Shown here: positions 9,067-17,436 of the stretch, piece after piece
Numbering within the stretch: position 1 is the stretch's first letter
Layout of the letters: every line of letters begins with the position of its first letter
Assembly (NCBI GenBank): GCA_001464965.1
Contig: LNEJ01000004.1
Span: 44,986 to 108,985, forward strand
Reading direction: 5' to 3'
Origin: Gammaproteobacteria bacterium Ga0074134
Lineage (GTDB): Bacteria > Pseudomonadota > Gammaproteobacteria > Ga0077554 > Ga007554
Length of the DNA: 64,000 nucleotides
Translations under genes and position numbers: made by a program
The notes under the pieces: generated by a model
What the model saw: only the letters and a program-made list of their open reading frames with translations
Told to the model about the DNA's origin: nothing
Database searches by the model: none

Positions 9067-9840
9067 ATGTTCCGGTGTGTTGCGCGGTTATTTCTATATT
9101 GTTTTCTGGGCGGATTTGCTGTTGGCCTTTATGCGGCGGATGCGCCGCAGACAACCAGCGCCACGGTGAGCGGCAAGAGGATTGTGCTCACTACCGCTTA
9201 TGGCACAACGCTTGATGCCTATGCCGCCGGACCGGAAGACGCCAAGCGCGGAATACTCATTCTTCATGATCGCCGCGGCCTGGGCGATTACGCCAAGGGG
9301 TGGGTGGATCGTTTCGCTGGACTGGGTTACCGGGCGCTGGCGATTGATCTCTATGATGGCCGCTATTCCAATGATCCGATGCTGGCAACACAGATCATGA
9401 CCTCGGTTGACCAGGAATCCGTCAATGCCAATCTTAGTGCTGGCCTGGATTATCTGAAAGCGCCAGGGCGCAAACTTGCCGCGCTAGGCTGGGATTACGG
9501 CGGCGGACAGGCCCTGTGGGCGACATTGCAAGATCCCGGCGCGGTATCCGCTACGGTGATTTACTATGGCCCTTTAATGACGGATCTCGCGCGGCTGCGG
9601 ACGTTGCAGGGCGGGGCAGTGCTGGGGATTTTCGCCAGGCGCGATGTCTGGATTACTCCGGCCAAGGTAACCGCCTTCGAGAATGCGCTGCGTGAGGCGG
9701 GTACCGCGCCGTTGACGGTCACGCGATACGAGGCCGATCACGGTTTTGCCAACCCCGCAACCAGGGCCTATGATCGCAAGCTGGCCGACGAAGCCTGGCT
9801 CAAGACTGAGGAATTTCTGGCGCGGCATCTTGCCGATTGA
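9067..9840 (+). CDS. Exported dienelactone-hydrolase-like alpha/beta hydrolase with Asp at the nucleophile position
   Basis: A 257-residue protein with an N-terminal signal peptide ending near Ala-Ala-Asp-Ala (residues 1-24), so probably periplasmic. The fold matches the dienelactone hydrolase family: HDRRG oxyanion region near residue 68, acid in ARRDVW and histidine in HGFANP near residue 227. The nucleophile elbow, normally Gly-x-Cys-x-Gly-Gly, reads Gly-Trp-Asp-Tyr-Gly-Gly near residue 141, replacing Cys with Asp. Activity may be altered (haloalkane-dehalogenase-like Asp nucleophile) or lost. It is monocistronic. Confidence 0.8.
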   Translation: MFRCVARLFLYCFLGGFAVGLYAADAPQTTSATVSGKRIVLTTAYGTTLDAYAAGPEDAKRGILILHDRRGLGDYAKGWVDRFAGLGYRALAIDLYDGRYSNDPMLATQIMTSVDQESVNANLSAGLDYLKAPGRKLAALGWDYGGGQALWATLQDPGAVSATVIYYGPLMTDLARLRTLQGGAVLGIFARRDVWITPAKVTAFENALREAGTAPLTVTRYEADHGFANPATRAYDRKLADEAWLKTEEFLARHLAD

Positions 9841-9919
9841 TATTGGCTGGCTGAAAACACCTCCAAAGAGTCTGGTTATCGCCCCTGTTTTTTCACTATC
9901 CCTTGGCCGCGCGCCGCAT

Positions 9920-9925
9920 TATAAT
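9920..9925 (+). promoter_or_regulatory. Candidate -10 box for ilvI
   Basis: A perfect TATAAT at 9920-9925 lies 77 bp before the ilvI start. No good -35 is seen at the standard spacing, so this is a candidate only. If used, the leader would be about 70 nt and would include the hairpin at 9961-9981. Confidence 0.35.
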
Positions 9926-9960
9926 CAGCGTTTAAGATCGAAATAACGAAAGCGTAAACC

Positions 9961-9981
9961 GCCCGTTGTGACGGGCGTTTT
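9961..9981 (+). terminator. Terminator-like hairpin in the ilvI leader
   Basis: GCCCGT and ACGGGC form a 6-bp stem around a TGTG loop, followed by GTTTTT. This is a compact intrinsic-terminator shape located about 20 nt before the ilvI start and downstream of a TATAAT. It may terminate upstream readthrough or act as an attenuator for the ilv operon; no leader peptide is visible. Confidence 0.6.
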
Positions 9982-10002
9982 TCTACCAGTGGAGATGATG
10001 AC

Positions 10003-11715
10003 GTGGAATTGACCGGTGCCGAGATACTCGTCCGCTGCCTTAAGGATGAAGGCGTCGAATATGTGTTTGGATACCCTGGCGGGGCGGTGTTATTTATTTA
10101 TGATGCGCTGTATCAGCAGGATGATGTAAAGCATATCCTGGTACGCCATGAGCAGGGCGCGACGCATGCCGCCGATGGCTACGCGCGCTCCACCGGCAAG
10201 CCCGGCGTGGTGCTGGTAACCTCCGGGCCGGGCGCCACCAATGCCATCACCGGCATTGCCACCGCCTATATGGATTCCATCCCAATGGTCATCATCACCG
10301 GCCAGGTACACACTTGGGCGATAGGCTCGGACGCCTTCCAGGAAGTGGATTCCGTCGGCATTACCCGTCCCTGCGTGAAGCACAACTTCCTGGTGAAGGA
10401 CATCAAAGACCTGGCGACGACCATCAAAAAGGCATTCTACCTTGCGACTACCGGGCGCCCCGGTCCTGTTGTGGTGGACGTTCCCAAGGATGTCACCATG
10501 CACCGGGCGGAATATTCCTACCCCGAAGAGGTTGCGATTCGCTCCTACCATCCCGTGATGAAGGGCCATCCGGGGCAGATCAAGAAGGCCGTGGATTTGA
10601 TGCTGTCGGCCAAGCGCCCCATGATCTATACCGGCGGTGGCGTGATATGGAGCGGCGCGTCGTCATCGCTGACCGAGATGACGCGCATGCTCGGCTATCC
10701 CATCACCAATACTCTGATGGGACTGGGTGCTTATCCCGCCACCGACAAGCAATCCCTGGGCATGCTGGGCATGCACGGCACCTACGAGGCCAATATGGCC
10801 ATGCATCATTGCGATGTGCTGATTGCCATCGGCGCGCGCTTTGATGATCGCGTGGTGGGCAAGGTCGAATACTTCTGTCCCGAGGCGGAGATCGTCCACG
10901 TGGATATCGACCCATCCTCGATCTCCAAGAGCGTCAAGGTGGACGTGCCTATCGTCGGCGACGTGGATCATGTCGTGAAGGAAATGATCCGCCTGCTCAA
11001 AGAGGACAAGCGCACGCCGGATCATGCGGCGCTTGCCCAGTGGTGGGATCAGATCAACGAGTGGCGCGCGGTCAACTGCCTGAAGTACGACCGCAACAGT
11101 TCGCTCATCAAGCCGCAATTCGTGCTGGAGACCCTCTATAACGTCACGCAGGGCGACGCCTTTGTCACCTCCGACGTGGGTCAACACCAGATGTGGGCGG
11201 CGCAGTTTTACAAATTCGACAAGCCGAATCGCTGGATTAATTCGGGTGGTCTTGGCACGATGGGTTTTGGCCTGCCCGCCGCGATGGGTGTGCAGCTCGC
11301 GCACCCTGATGCGACGGTGGCATGCGTGACCGGCGAGGCCAGTATCCAGATGTGTATCCAGGAGTTGTCCACCTGCCGTCAGTACGGTTTGCCGATCAAA
11401 GTTATCAATCTCAATAATCGCTACATGGGCATGGTGCGCCAGTGGCAGGAGTTCTTCTACGAAGGCCGCTATGCCATGTCGTACATGGAGGCATTGCCGG
11501 ATTTCGTGAAGCTGGCGGAGAGTTATGGCCACGTCGGCATAAAGATAGAAAAACCTGCCGACGTCGAACCGGCGTTGCGCGAAGCCATGAAGCTAAAGGA
11601 CCGCCTGGTATTCATGGACTTTATCACCGATCAGACTGAAAACGTTTATCCCATGATCGCCCAAGGCAAGGGGCACCATGAAATGCATTTGTCGCCGGAA
11701 AGAGAGTTGGCTTGA
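10003..11715 (+). CDS. ilvI: Acetolactate synthase, large (catalytic) subunit
   Basis: A 570-residue ThDP enzyme condensing pyruvate to acetolactate or 2-aceto-2-hydroxybutyrate, the first common step to Val, Leu and Ile. The FGYPGGAVL segment and the activating Glu in VRHEQGATHAADGYAR (about residue 48) are present. The C-terminal cofactor motif reads Thr-Gly-Glu-Ala-Ser-Ile-Gln-Met and ends in Asn-Leu-Asn-Asn, a GEA variant of the usual GDG. The start is GTG at 10003 after a GGAG; the two ATGs just upstream are out of frame and quickly stop. It overlaps the region before ilvH by a few bases. Confidence 0.95.
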   Translation: MELTGAEILVRCLKDEGVEYVFGYPGGAVLFIYDALYQQDDVKHILVRHEQGATHAADGYARSTGKPGVVLVTSGPGATNAITGIATAYMDSIPMVIITGQVHTWAIGSDAFQEVDSVGITRPCVKHNFLVKDIKDLATTIKKAFYLATTGRPGPVVVDVPKDVTMHRAEYSYPEEVAIRSYHPVMKGHPGQIKKAVDLMLSAKRPMIYTGGGVIWSGASSSLTEMTRMLGYPITNTLMGLGAYPATDKQSLGMLGMHGTYEANMAMHHCDVLIAIGARFDDRVVGKVEYFCPEAEIVHVDIDPSSISKSVKVDVPIVGDVDHVVKEMIRLLKEDKRTPDHAALAQWWDQINEWRAVNCLKYDRNSSLIKPQFVLETLYNVTQGDAFVTSDVGQHQMWAAQFYKFDKPNRWINSGGLGTMGFGLPAAMGVQLAHPDATVACVTGEASIQMCIQELSTCRQYGLPIKVINLNNRYMGMVRQWQEFFYEGRYAMSYMEALPDFVKLAESYGHVGIKIEKPADVEPALREAMKLKDRLVFMDFITDQTENVYPMIAQGKGHHEMHLSPERELA

Positions 11716-11717
11716 TC

Positions 11718-12209
11718 ATGCGTCATATTATTTCAATACTGATTGAAAACGAGTCTGGCGCGCTGTCGCGTGTTGCCGGATTGTTCTCGGCGCGCGGCTA
11801 TAATATCGAGTCGCTCACCGTCGCGCCCACCGAAGATCCCTCCTTGTCGCGCATGACGCTTGTGACGCGCGGTTCGGACGAGATCGTGGAGCAGATTACC
11901 AAGCAATTGAACAAGCTGGTCGACGTAGTTAAACTTATCGATTTGACCGAAGGCCCTCATATCGAGCGTGAGATGATGTTGATCAAGCTTCGGACGGCGG
12001 GTGATGCGCGCGAGGAACTGAAGCGCCTGGTTGATATTTTTCGCGGCCATATCATCGACGTGACAACGGGCACGTATACCGTCGAACTGACAGGCACGGG
12101 CGACAAGCTGGATGCCTTTATTCAGGCGGTGGGTTCTGCTGCGATACTGGAGACAGTGAGGTCAGGGGTGTCCGGGATTGCCCGCGGGGAGAAAAGTTTG
12201 CATCTGTAG
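11718..12209 (+). CDS. ilvH: Acetolactate synthase, small (regulatory) subunit
   Basis: A 163-residue ACT-domain subunit that confers valine feedback inhibition on IlvI. The N-terminus MRHIISILIENESGALSRV is the canonical ACT beta strand plus ligand loop. The ATG at 11718 follows the ilvI stop by two bases. The gene is complete and followed by ilvC after 73 bp. Confidence 0.95.
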   Translation: MRHIISILIENESGALSRVAGLFSARGYNIESLTVAPTEDPSLSRMTLVTRGSDEIVEQITKQLNKLVDVVKLIDLTEGPHIEREMMLIKLRTAGDAREELKRLVDIFRGHIIDVTTGTYTVELTGTGDKLDAFIQAVGSAAILETVRSGVSGIARGEKSLHL

Positions 12210-12273
12210 GCTTAGCTTTGGCCTTCCTGGCCCGCACGGCTAAAAAACGAATTTTTATTTTACATTGCACTAA

Positions 12274-13299
<1,026 letters not shown>

Positions 13300-13316
13300 T
13301 CACGCTACCTGGAGTG

Positions 13317-13343
13317 CCCTCTCTCCATGGGGGGGAGGGTGAC
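13317..13343. repeat. Short palindromic (REP-like) repeat before pssA
   Basis: CCCTCTCTCC and GGGGGGAGGG form an imperfect inverted repeat around ATG, in the short gap between ilvC and pssA. It resembles the CCCTCTCCC/GGGAGAGGG REP-like palindromes common in proteobacteria. It overlaps the purine-rich region that also serves pssA translation. Confidence 0.5.
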
Positions 13344-13363
13344 AGGGAAAGGGGTGATTGCCT

Positions 13364-14134
13364 GTGACGGACGAAGAAACACCCGATACCAGTGGCGTCC
13401 CGCGCAGCAGGGGAATTTACCTGTTGCCCAACCTGTTTACCACAGCGGGCCTGTTTGCCGGGTTCTACGCCATTGTGGCGGCGATGAACGGGCGTTTCGA
13501 GCCGGCGGCGGTGGCGGTATTTATCGCCATGATCATGGACGGTATCGACGGCCGCATCGCCCGCCTCACCAATACCCAAAGCGACTTCGGCAAAGAATAT
13601 GACAGCCTCGCCGACATGGTTTCGTTCGGGCTTGCCCCAGCGCTGGTGGTATACGTATGGTCATTGTCCGCGCTCGGCAAGATCGGCTGGCTGGCTGCCT
13701 TCATCTATGCCGCCGCCGCCGCTCTGCGTTTGGCGCGTTTCAATACCCGCATAGGCAAGGTTGATAAACGTTACTTTCAGGGCCTGGCGAGTCCTGCCGC
13801 AGCCGGCTTGATCGCGGGAATGGTTTGGGTATGCAATGATTATGGCCTGAACGGCAAGGACTTGGCGGTTATGGCGTTTTTTCTCACCGTCGCCGCCGGT
13901 GTGCTGATGGTCAGCAATATATACTACCTCAGCTTCAAGGATCTCGACCTCAAAAACAAGGTGCCTTTCATCGCTGTCGTGGCGGTGATGCTGATCTTTG
14001 TGTTTATCTCGCTCAGCCCGCCGGAGGTGCTGCTCGGCGTGTTTTTGCTGTACGGACTGTCAGGGCCGGTATCCGCTGTATTCCGCATGTACAAAAAGCG
14101 CGGGCAACGTAAAGCCCTTCCGCCGCCTGAGTAA
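13364..14134 (+). CDS. pssA: CDP-diacylglycerol--serine O-phosphatidyltransferase
   Basis: A 256-residue membrane enzyme making phosphatidylserine. The CDP-alcohol phosphotransferase motif DG-x2-AR-x8-G-x3-D-x3-D is complete in the region around residues 56-81. Seven or so hydrophobic segments follow. The GTG at 13364, about nine bases after GGAAAGGGG, is the preferred start; TTG at 13358 is the alternative. The ilvC-pssA-leuA order is conserved in several proteobacteria. Confidence 0.92.
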   Translation: MTDEETPDTSGVPRSRGIYLLPNLFTTAGLFAGFYAIVAAMNGRFEPAAVAVFIAMIMDGIDGRIARLTNTQSDFGKEYDSLADMVSFGLAPALVVYVWSLSALGKIGWLAAFIYAAAAALRLARFNTRIGKVDKRYFQGLASPAAAGLIAGMVWVCNDYGLNGKDLAVMAFFLTVAAGVLMVSNIYYLSFKDLDLKNKVPFIAVVAVMLIFVFISLSPPEVLLGVFLLYGLSGPVSAVFRMYKKRGQRKALPPPE

Positions 14135-14264
14135 GCGGTTTTTTCGCTTGCATTTGGACTCGGTTTATATTAGCGTATCAAACATGTTCACGATCCGTGC
14201 AAAAGGTTATGCCCAGCCTGCCGTTTCCACCGTAATCACCGTTAAAGGTGACAATGAGGTGGCA

Positions 14265-14339
14265 ATGCCGGGCAACGCAACTTTGCGCGCTGAGTTTTCT
14301 TTCCTTCCGCTGTCACACCTGCGACTCCTGCTGCCGTAA
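14265..14339 (+). CDS. Putative leuA leader peptide (LeuL), 24 aa
   Basis: A 24-codon ORF (ATG 14265, TAA 14337-14339) ends in Leu-Ser-His-Leu-Arg-Leu-Leu-Leu-Pro. Seven of its 24 residues are Leu, six of them in the last 11 residues. It lies 150 bp before leuA and is followed directly by inverted repeats. This is the layout of a ribosome-stalling attenuator leader. The peptide itself is likely non-functional apart from sensing charged tRNA-Leu. Confidence 0.55.
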   Translation: MPGNATLRAEFSFLPLSHLRLLLP

Positions 14340-14359
14340 GGCAGACAACTATTCCTTTC

Positions 14360-14375
14360 GGCTCCCATGGGAGCC
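14360..14375 (+). promoter_or_regulatory. Hairpin following the leucine leader
   Basis: GGCTCCCATGGGAGCC is a perfect self-complementary 16-mer (an RNA hairpin of about 6 bp with a CATG loop) beginning 20 bases after the leader stop codon. It has no T-run and so could be a pause or antiterminator hairpin. Confidence 0.5.
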
Positions 14376-14392
14376 TCATAACACAAAACAAT

Positions 14393-14448
14393 TCCAGACC
14401 TGCCCGGCGCTTAAATAAAGCGCAAGCAAGCGATTGCTCATGTCTGGA
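14393..14448 (+). ncRNA. Three-way-junction leader RNA upstream of leuA
   Basis: TCCAGAC (14393-14399) pairs perfectly with GTCTGGA (14442-14448). Inside are two further stems: GCGCTT/AAGCGC (14407-14412/14418-14423) and AGCAA/TTGCT (14425-14429/14434-14438) closed by a GCGA tetraloop of the GNRA class. No T-run follows, so it is not a simple terminator. It ends 39 bases before the leuA ATG and could control termination upstream or ribosome access. No match to a named riboswitch could be tested. Confidence 0.45.
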
Positions 14449-14487
14449 CCATTCAAGTAACATGATAGCCAAAAAGCGGAGCACATC

Positions 14488-16023
14488 ATGAGCGACAAAT
14501 TGATTATTTTTGACACCACCTTGCGTGACGGCGAGCAAAGCCCTGGCGCGTCCATGACGCGCGATGAAAAAGTGCGTATAGCCAAGGCGCTGGAGCGCAT
14601 GCGGGTGGATGTTATCGAGGCCGGTTTCCCGGTCGCCAGCCCCGGTGATTTTGAGGCGGTGCAAGCGGTGGCGAACGCCGTCAAGGACAGCCGCGTATGT
14701 GGTTTGGCGCGGGCGCTGGACAAGGACATCGACCGCGCCGGTGAGGCCTTGCGCGGCGCCAATGCGGCGCGTATTCATACCTTTATCGCCACTTCGCCCA
14801 TCCACATGAAAATGAAGTTGCGCATGGAGCCGGATCAGGTGGTGGAGCAGGCCGTGAAGGCGGTGAAACGTGCCCGGCAATACACCGATGATGTCGAGTT
14901 TTCCCCTGAAGATGCGGGGCGCTCGGAAATTGATTTTCTCTGCCGGGTGATCGAGGCGGTGATCGATGCGGGCGCACGCACCGTCAACATCCCCGATACT
15001 GTGGGTTACAATTTGCCGCACCAGTTCGGCGCGTTGATTCGTACCTTGCTCGAACGCGTGCCGAACGCCGGCAAGGCGGTGTTTTCCGTGCATTGCCACA
15101 ACGACCTCGGTTTGGCGGTGGCGAATTCGCTTTCCGCCGTATTGAACGGCGCGCGCCAGGTGGAGTGCACCATTAACGGTTTGGGCGAGCGTGCCGGCAA
15201 TGCCGCGCTTGAGGAGATCGTGATGGCGGTGCGCACGCGGCCCGATATATTCTCCTGCCAGGTGGATCTTGATACTACCCAGATCGTGCCGTGTTCGCGC
15301 CTGGTGTCGGGCATCACCGGTTTTGCGGTGCAGCCGAACAAGGCGATTGTTGGTGCCAATGCCTTCGCCCACGAATCCGGCATACACCAGGATGGTGTGT
15401 TGAAGAGCCGCGAGACCTACGAAATCATGCGCGCTCAGGATGTCGGCTGGACCGCCAACCGTATGGTGCTCGGCAAGCATTCTGGACGCAACGCCTTCCG
15501 TACGCGTTTGCAGGAACTTGATATCAGCTTCGAGTCAGAAGAAGAGATGAACGCCGCATTTGCCCGCTTCAAGGATTTGGCCGACAAGAAACACGAGATT
15601 TATGACGAGGATCTCCAGGCCTTGGTCACCGAGGCCAATCTTGCCGCGGAGAATGAGCACATCAAGCTGGTTTATTCGAAAGTGTGCTCAGAGACCGGCG
15701 AAATGCCCAACGCGGTGGTGACGTTATGGATTAATGGCGCTGAAAAACAAGGTGCGGCCCAGGGCGATGGCCCGGTGGATGCGGCTTTCAAGGCCATCGA
15801 GTCTATCGTCAACAGCGGCACGCAATTGATGCTGTACTCTGTCAATAATATCACCAGCGGCACCGATTCCCAGGGTGAGGTGACGGTGCGCATGGAAAAG
15901 GGCGGCCGCATCGTCAATGGCCAAGGCGCGGACACCGATATCGTGATCGCCTCTGCCAAGGCGTATATCAATGGTCTGAACAAGATCATCGCGCCAGCAG
16001 AGCGCGCCCATCCGCAACTGTGA
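14488..16023 (+). CDS. leuA: 2-isopropylmalate synthase
   Basis: A 511-residue enzyme condensing 2-oxoisovalerate with acetyl-CoA, the first committed leucine step. The [13 protein letters not shown] motif (about residues 11-23) and the metal-binding [12 protein letters not shown] segment (about residues 204-215) are intact. The C-terminal LeuA dimer/regulatory domain that binds leucine is complete, with the NINSGT-like and GQG segments. It is preceded by a leucine-rich leader and structured RNA (14265-14448), suggesting attenuation. Confidence 0.96.
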   Translation: MSDKLIIFDTTLRDGEQSPGASMTRDEKVRIAKALERMRVDVIEAGFPVASPGDFEAVQAVANAVKDSRVCGLARALDKDIDRAGEALRGANAARIHTFIATSPIHMKMKLRMEPDQVVEQAVKAVKRARQYTDDVEFSPEDAGRSEIDFLCRVIEAVIDAGARTVNIPDTVGYNLPHQFGALIRTLLERVPNAGKAVFSVHCHNDLGLAVANSLSAVLNGARQVECTINGLGERAGNAALEEIVMAVRTRPDIFSCQVDLDTTQIVPCSRLVSGITGFAVQPNKAIVGANAFAHESGIHQDGVLKSRETYEIMRAQDVGWTANRMVLGKHSGRNAFRTRLQELDISFESEEEMNAAFARFKDLADKKHEIYDEDLQALVTEANLAAENEHIKLVYSKVCSETGEMPNAVVTLWINGAEKQGAAQGDGPVDAAFKAIESIVNSGTQLMLYSVNNITSGTDSQGEVTVRMEKGGRIVNGQGADTDIVIASAKAYINGLNKIIAPAERAHPQL

Positions 16024-16057
16024 AGCAATACTCGCATGGGAATCGCGTGGGCCATGG

Positions 16058-16846
16058 GTGAAAGCCGTGAATAACAAGCGATTGGAATACCTTGATGCCA
16101 TGGGCATTCAGGCATGGGAGCGCCGGATAGGGCCTCTGCCGGAAATCGATGGCAGGGGCGGATTTGAAACCCGCCCCCACCCATGCGAAGAAGGAGGGAA
16201 GGCCATCCTCTCTAACTCACCTTTGCAAAAAGGGGACAGGGAGGATTTACAAACCAAAGAAGTTTCTACGCAGAACGACATCCATCTGCTCGGCTGGGAT
16301 GGGCTGCAAGCACGCGTGGCGGTGTGCATAACCTGCGCACTCCATAAGGGGCGCACCCAGACCGTATTCGGTGTCGGTAGCCGCCAGGCCCAATGGATGA
16401 TCATCGGCGAGGCCCCCGGTGCTGACGAAGACCGTCAAGGTGAACCCTTCGTGGGGCGCGCAGGGAAACTGCTCAACGCCATGCTGCTCGCCATAGGGCT
16501 GAAGCGCGAAGAAGTGTACATTGCCAATGTCGTCAAATGCCGCCCGCCAAACAATCGTGATCCGCTGCCTGAAGAGGCTGCGGCGTGCGAGCCTTACCTC
16601 AAGCGCCAGATTGCCCTGCTTCAGCCCAAGGTCATTCTCGTGGTAGGCAGGATAGCGGCACACAATCTACTCAAGACGGACAGCACTCTGGGCGCCTTGC
16701 GCGGCAAGCGATTCAGTTATGCGGATACCAGCATACCGGTGGTGGTGACCTATCATCCCGCTTACTTATTGCGCTCCCCCAGGGAAAAACGCAAGGCCTG
16801 GGAAGACCTGCAATTTGCGCGCAGGGTCTTTTCGGAACAAAAATAG
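16058..16846 (+). CDS. Family 4-type uracil-DNA glycosylase with repeat-derived N-terminal linker
   Basis: A 262-residue DNA repair enzyme removing uracil. The catalytic motif A reads Gly-Glu-Ala-Pro-Gly-Ala-Asp-Glu-Asp (about residue 113) and motif B is His-Pro-Ala-Tyr-Leu-Leu (about residue 232). Cysteines at about residues 87, 90, 164 and 181 would ligate a 4Fe-4S cluster. Residues 30-70 carry no conservation; they are encoded by two palindromic repeats (16155-16177 and 16205-16246) read in frame. The start at 16058 is GTG. rimI follows 30 bp downstream. Confidence 0.88.
   Translation: MKAVNNKRLEYLDAMGIQAWERRIGPLPEIDGRGGFETRPHPCEEGGKAILSNSPLQKGDREDLQTKEVSTQNDIHLLGWDGLQARVAVCITCALHKGRTQTVFGVGSRQAQWMIIGEAPGADEDRQGEPFVGRAGKLLNAMLLAIGLKREEVYIANVVKCRPPNNRDPLPEEAAACEPYLKRQIALLQPKVILVVGRIAAHNLLKTDSTLGALRGKRFSYADTSIPVVVTYHPAYLLRSPREKRKAWEDLQFARRVFSEQK
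16155..16177. repeat. Palindromic repeat inside the uracil-DNA glycosylase gene (GC-rich unit)
   Basis: GGGGCGG (16155-16161) and CCGCCCC (16171-16177) form a 7-bp inverted repeat around an ATTTGAAAC loop. The sequence resembles GGGGCGGGTTTGAAACCCGCCCC-type palindromes usually found between genes. Here it is translated in frame. Confidence 0.65.
16205..16246. repeat. Palindromic repeat inside the uracil-DNA glycosylase gene (second unit)
   Basis: ATCCTC (16205-16210) and GAGGAT (16241-16246) bracket an imperfect palindrome centred on CCTTTGCAAAAAGG. It resembles the CCTCCC...TTTGCAAAGG...GGGAGG repeats common in intergenic DNA of proteobacteria. It follows the first unit by 27 bp and is also in frame. 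Confidence 0.6.
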
Positions 16847-16876
16847 CTTTCCTGCGGCCCGCGTGGTAAGGGCACA

Positions 16877-17341
16877 ATGCCTCCCAAAAAAAAATTAACC
16901 GCCTGCCATATCAGGCCCATGACTGTTGAGGATCTGACCGCCGTCATGGCGATTGAGTTGCGCGCCTATCCGTTTCCGTGGACGGAAGGTATCTTTCGCG
17001 ACTGCCTGCGAGTGGGGTATGGCGGTTGGGTGATCGAATACAACGGCGAAATTCACGGCTACAGCGTCATGATGGCGGGTGGCGGGGAGGCGCACGTCCT
17101 GAATCTCTGCGTCAAACCCGAATCGCGCGGGCTGGGGCTGGGGCGTATGATGATGGAGCACATATTGACCCAGGCAAGCCGCCTCAAGGCCGACACCCTG
17201 CTGCTCGAGGTGCGCCCCTCGAATCAGGCCGCGATTCATCTCTATCATTCGATGGGATTTAACGAGCTGGGGGTACGCAAGGGCTACTACCCGGCCGTGG
17301 GCGGCAGGGAGGACGCGCTGATCCTGGCGCGGCATGTGTGA
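16877..17341 (+). CDS. rimI: Ribosomal protein S18-alanine N-acetyltransferase
   Basis: A 154-residue GNAT acetyltransferase that acetylates the N-terminal Ala of ribosomal protein S18. The acetyl-CoA loop appears as Glu-Ser-Arg-Gly-Leu-Gly-Leu-Gly-Arg (about residue 82), and the C-terminal SMGFNELGVRKGYY segment is typical of RimI. The basic N-terminus (Pro-Pro-Lys-Lys-Lys) extends a few residues beyond E. coli RimI. It follows the uracil-DNA glycosylase gene, with which it often pairs. Confidence 0.9.
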   Translation: MPPKKKLTACHIRPMTVEDLTAVMAIELRAYPFPWTEGIFRDCLRVGYGGWVIEYNGEIHGYSVMMAGGGEAHVLNLCVKPESRGLGLGRMMMEHILTQASRLKADTLLLEVRPSNQAAIHLYHSMGFNELGVRKGYYPAVGGREDALILARHV

Positions 17342-17360
17342 TCAGGTTTTTGTCCATCTA

Positions 17361-17399
17361 CGCCAGCCAGGGAAAGTGACGCGTAAACGAGCGCAGGCT
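17361..17399. repeat. Dispersed 39-bp repeat, copy 1
   Basis: This 39-bp stretch is repeated at 63905-63943 with two mismatches (37 of 39 identical). Here it lies in the intergenic gap between the convergent rimI and REC-GGDEF-EAL genes. Confidence 0.8.
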
Positions 17400-17436
17400 T
17401 CTCCCGGCCGCCGAAGGCACGGCATCAGCTTTAGCC

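Noticed and set aside
10663..11532. 289-aa minus-strand ORF antisense to ilvI
   Set aside because: Shadow of the GC-rich third-codon bias of ilvI; no motifs or start signals.
14242..15480. 412-aa minus-strand ORF antisense to leuA
   Set aside because: It lies opposite a well-conserved leuA, its composition (His/Arg/Gly-rich) is that of an antisense shadow, and no family is recognised.
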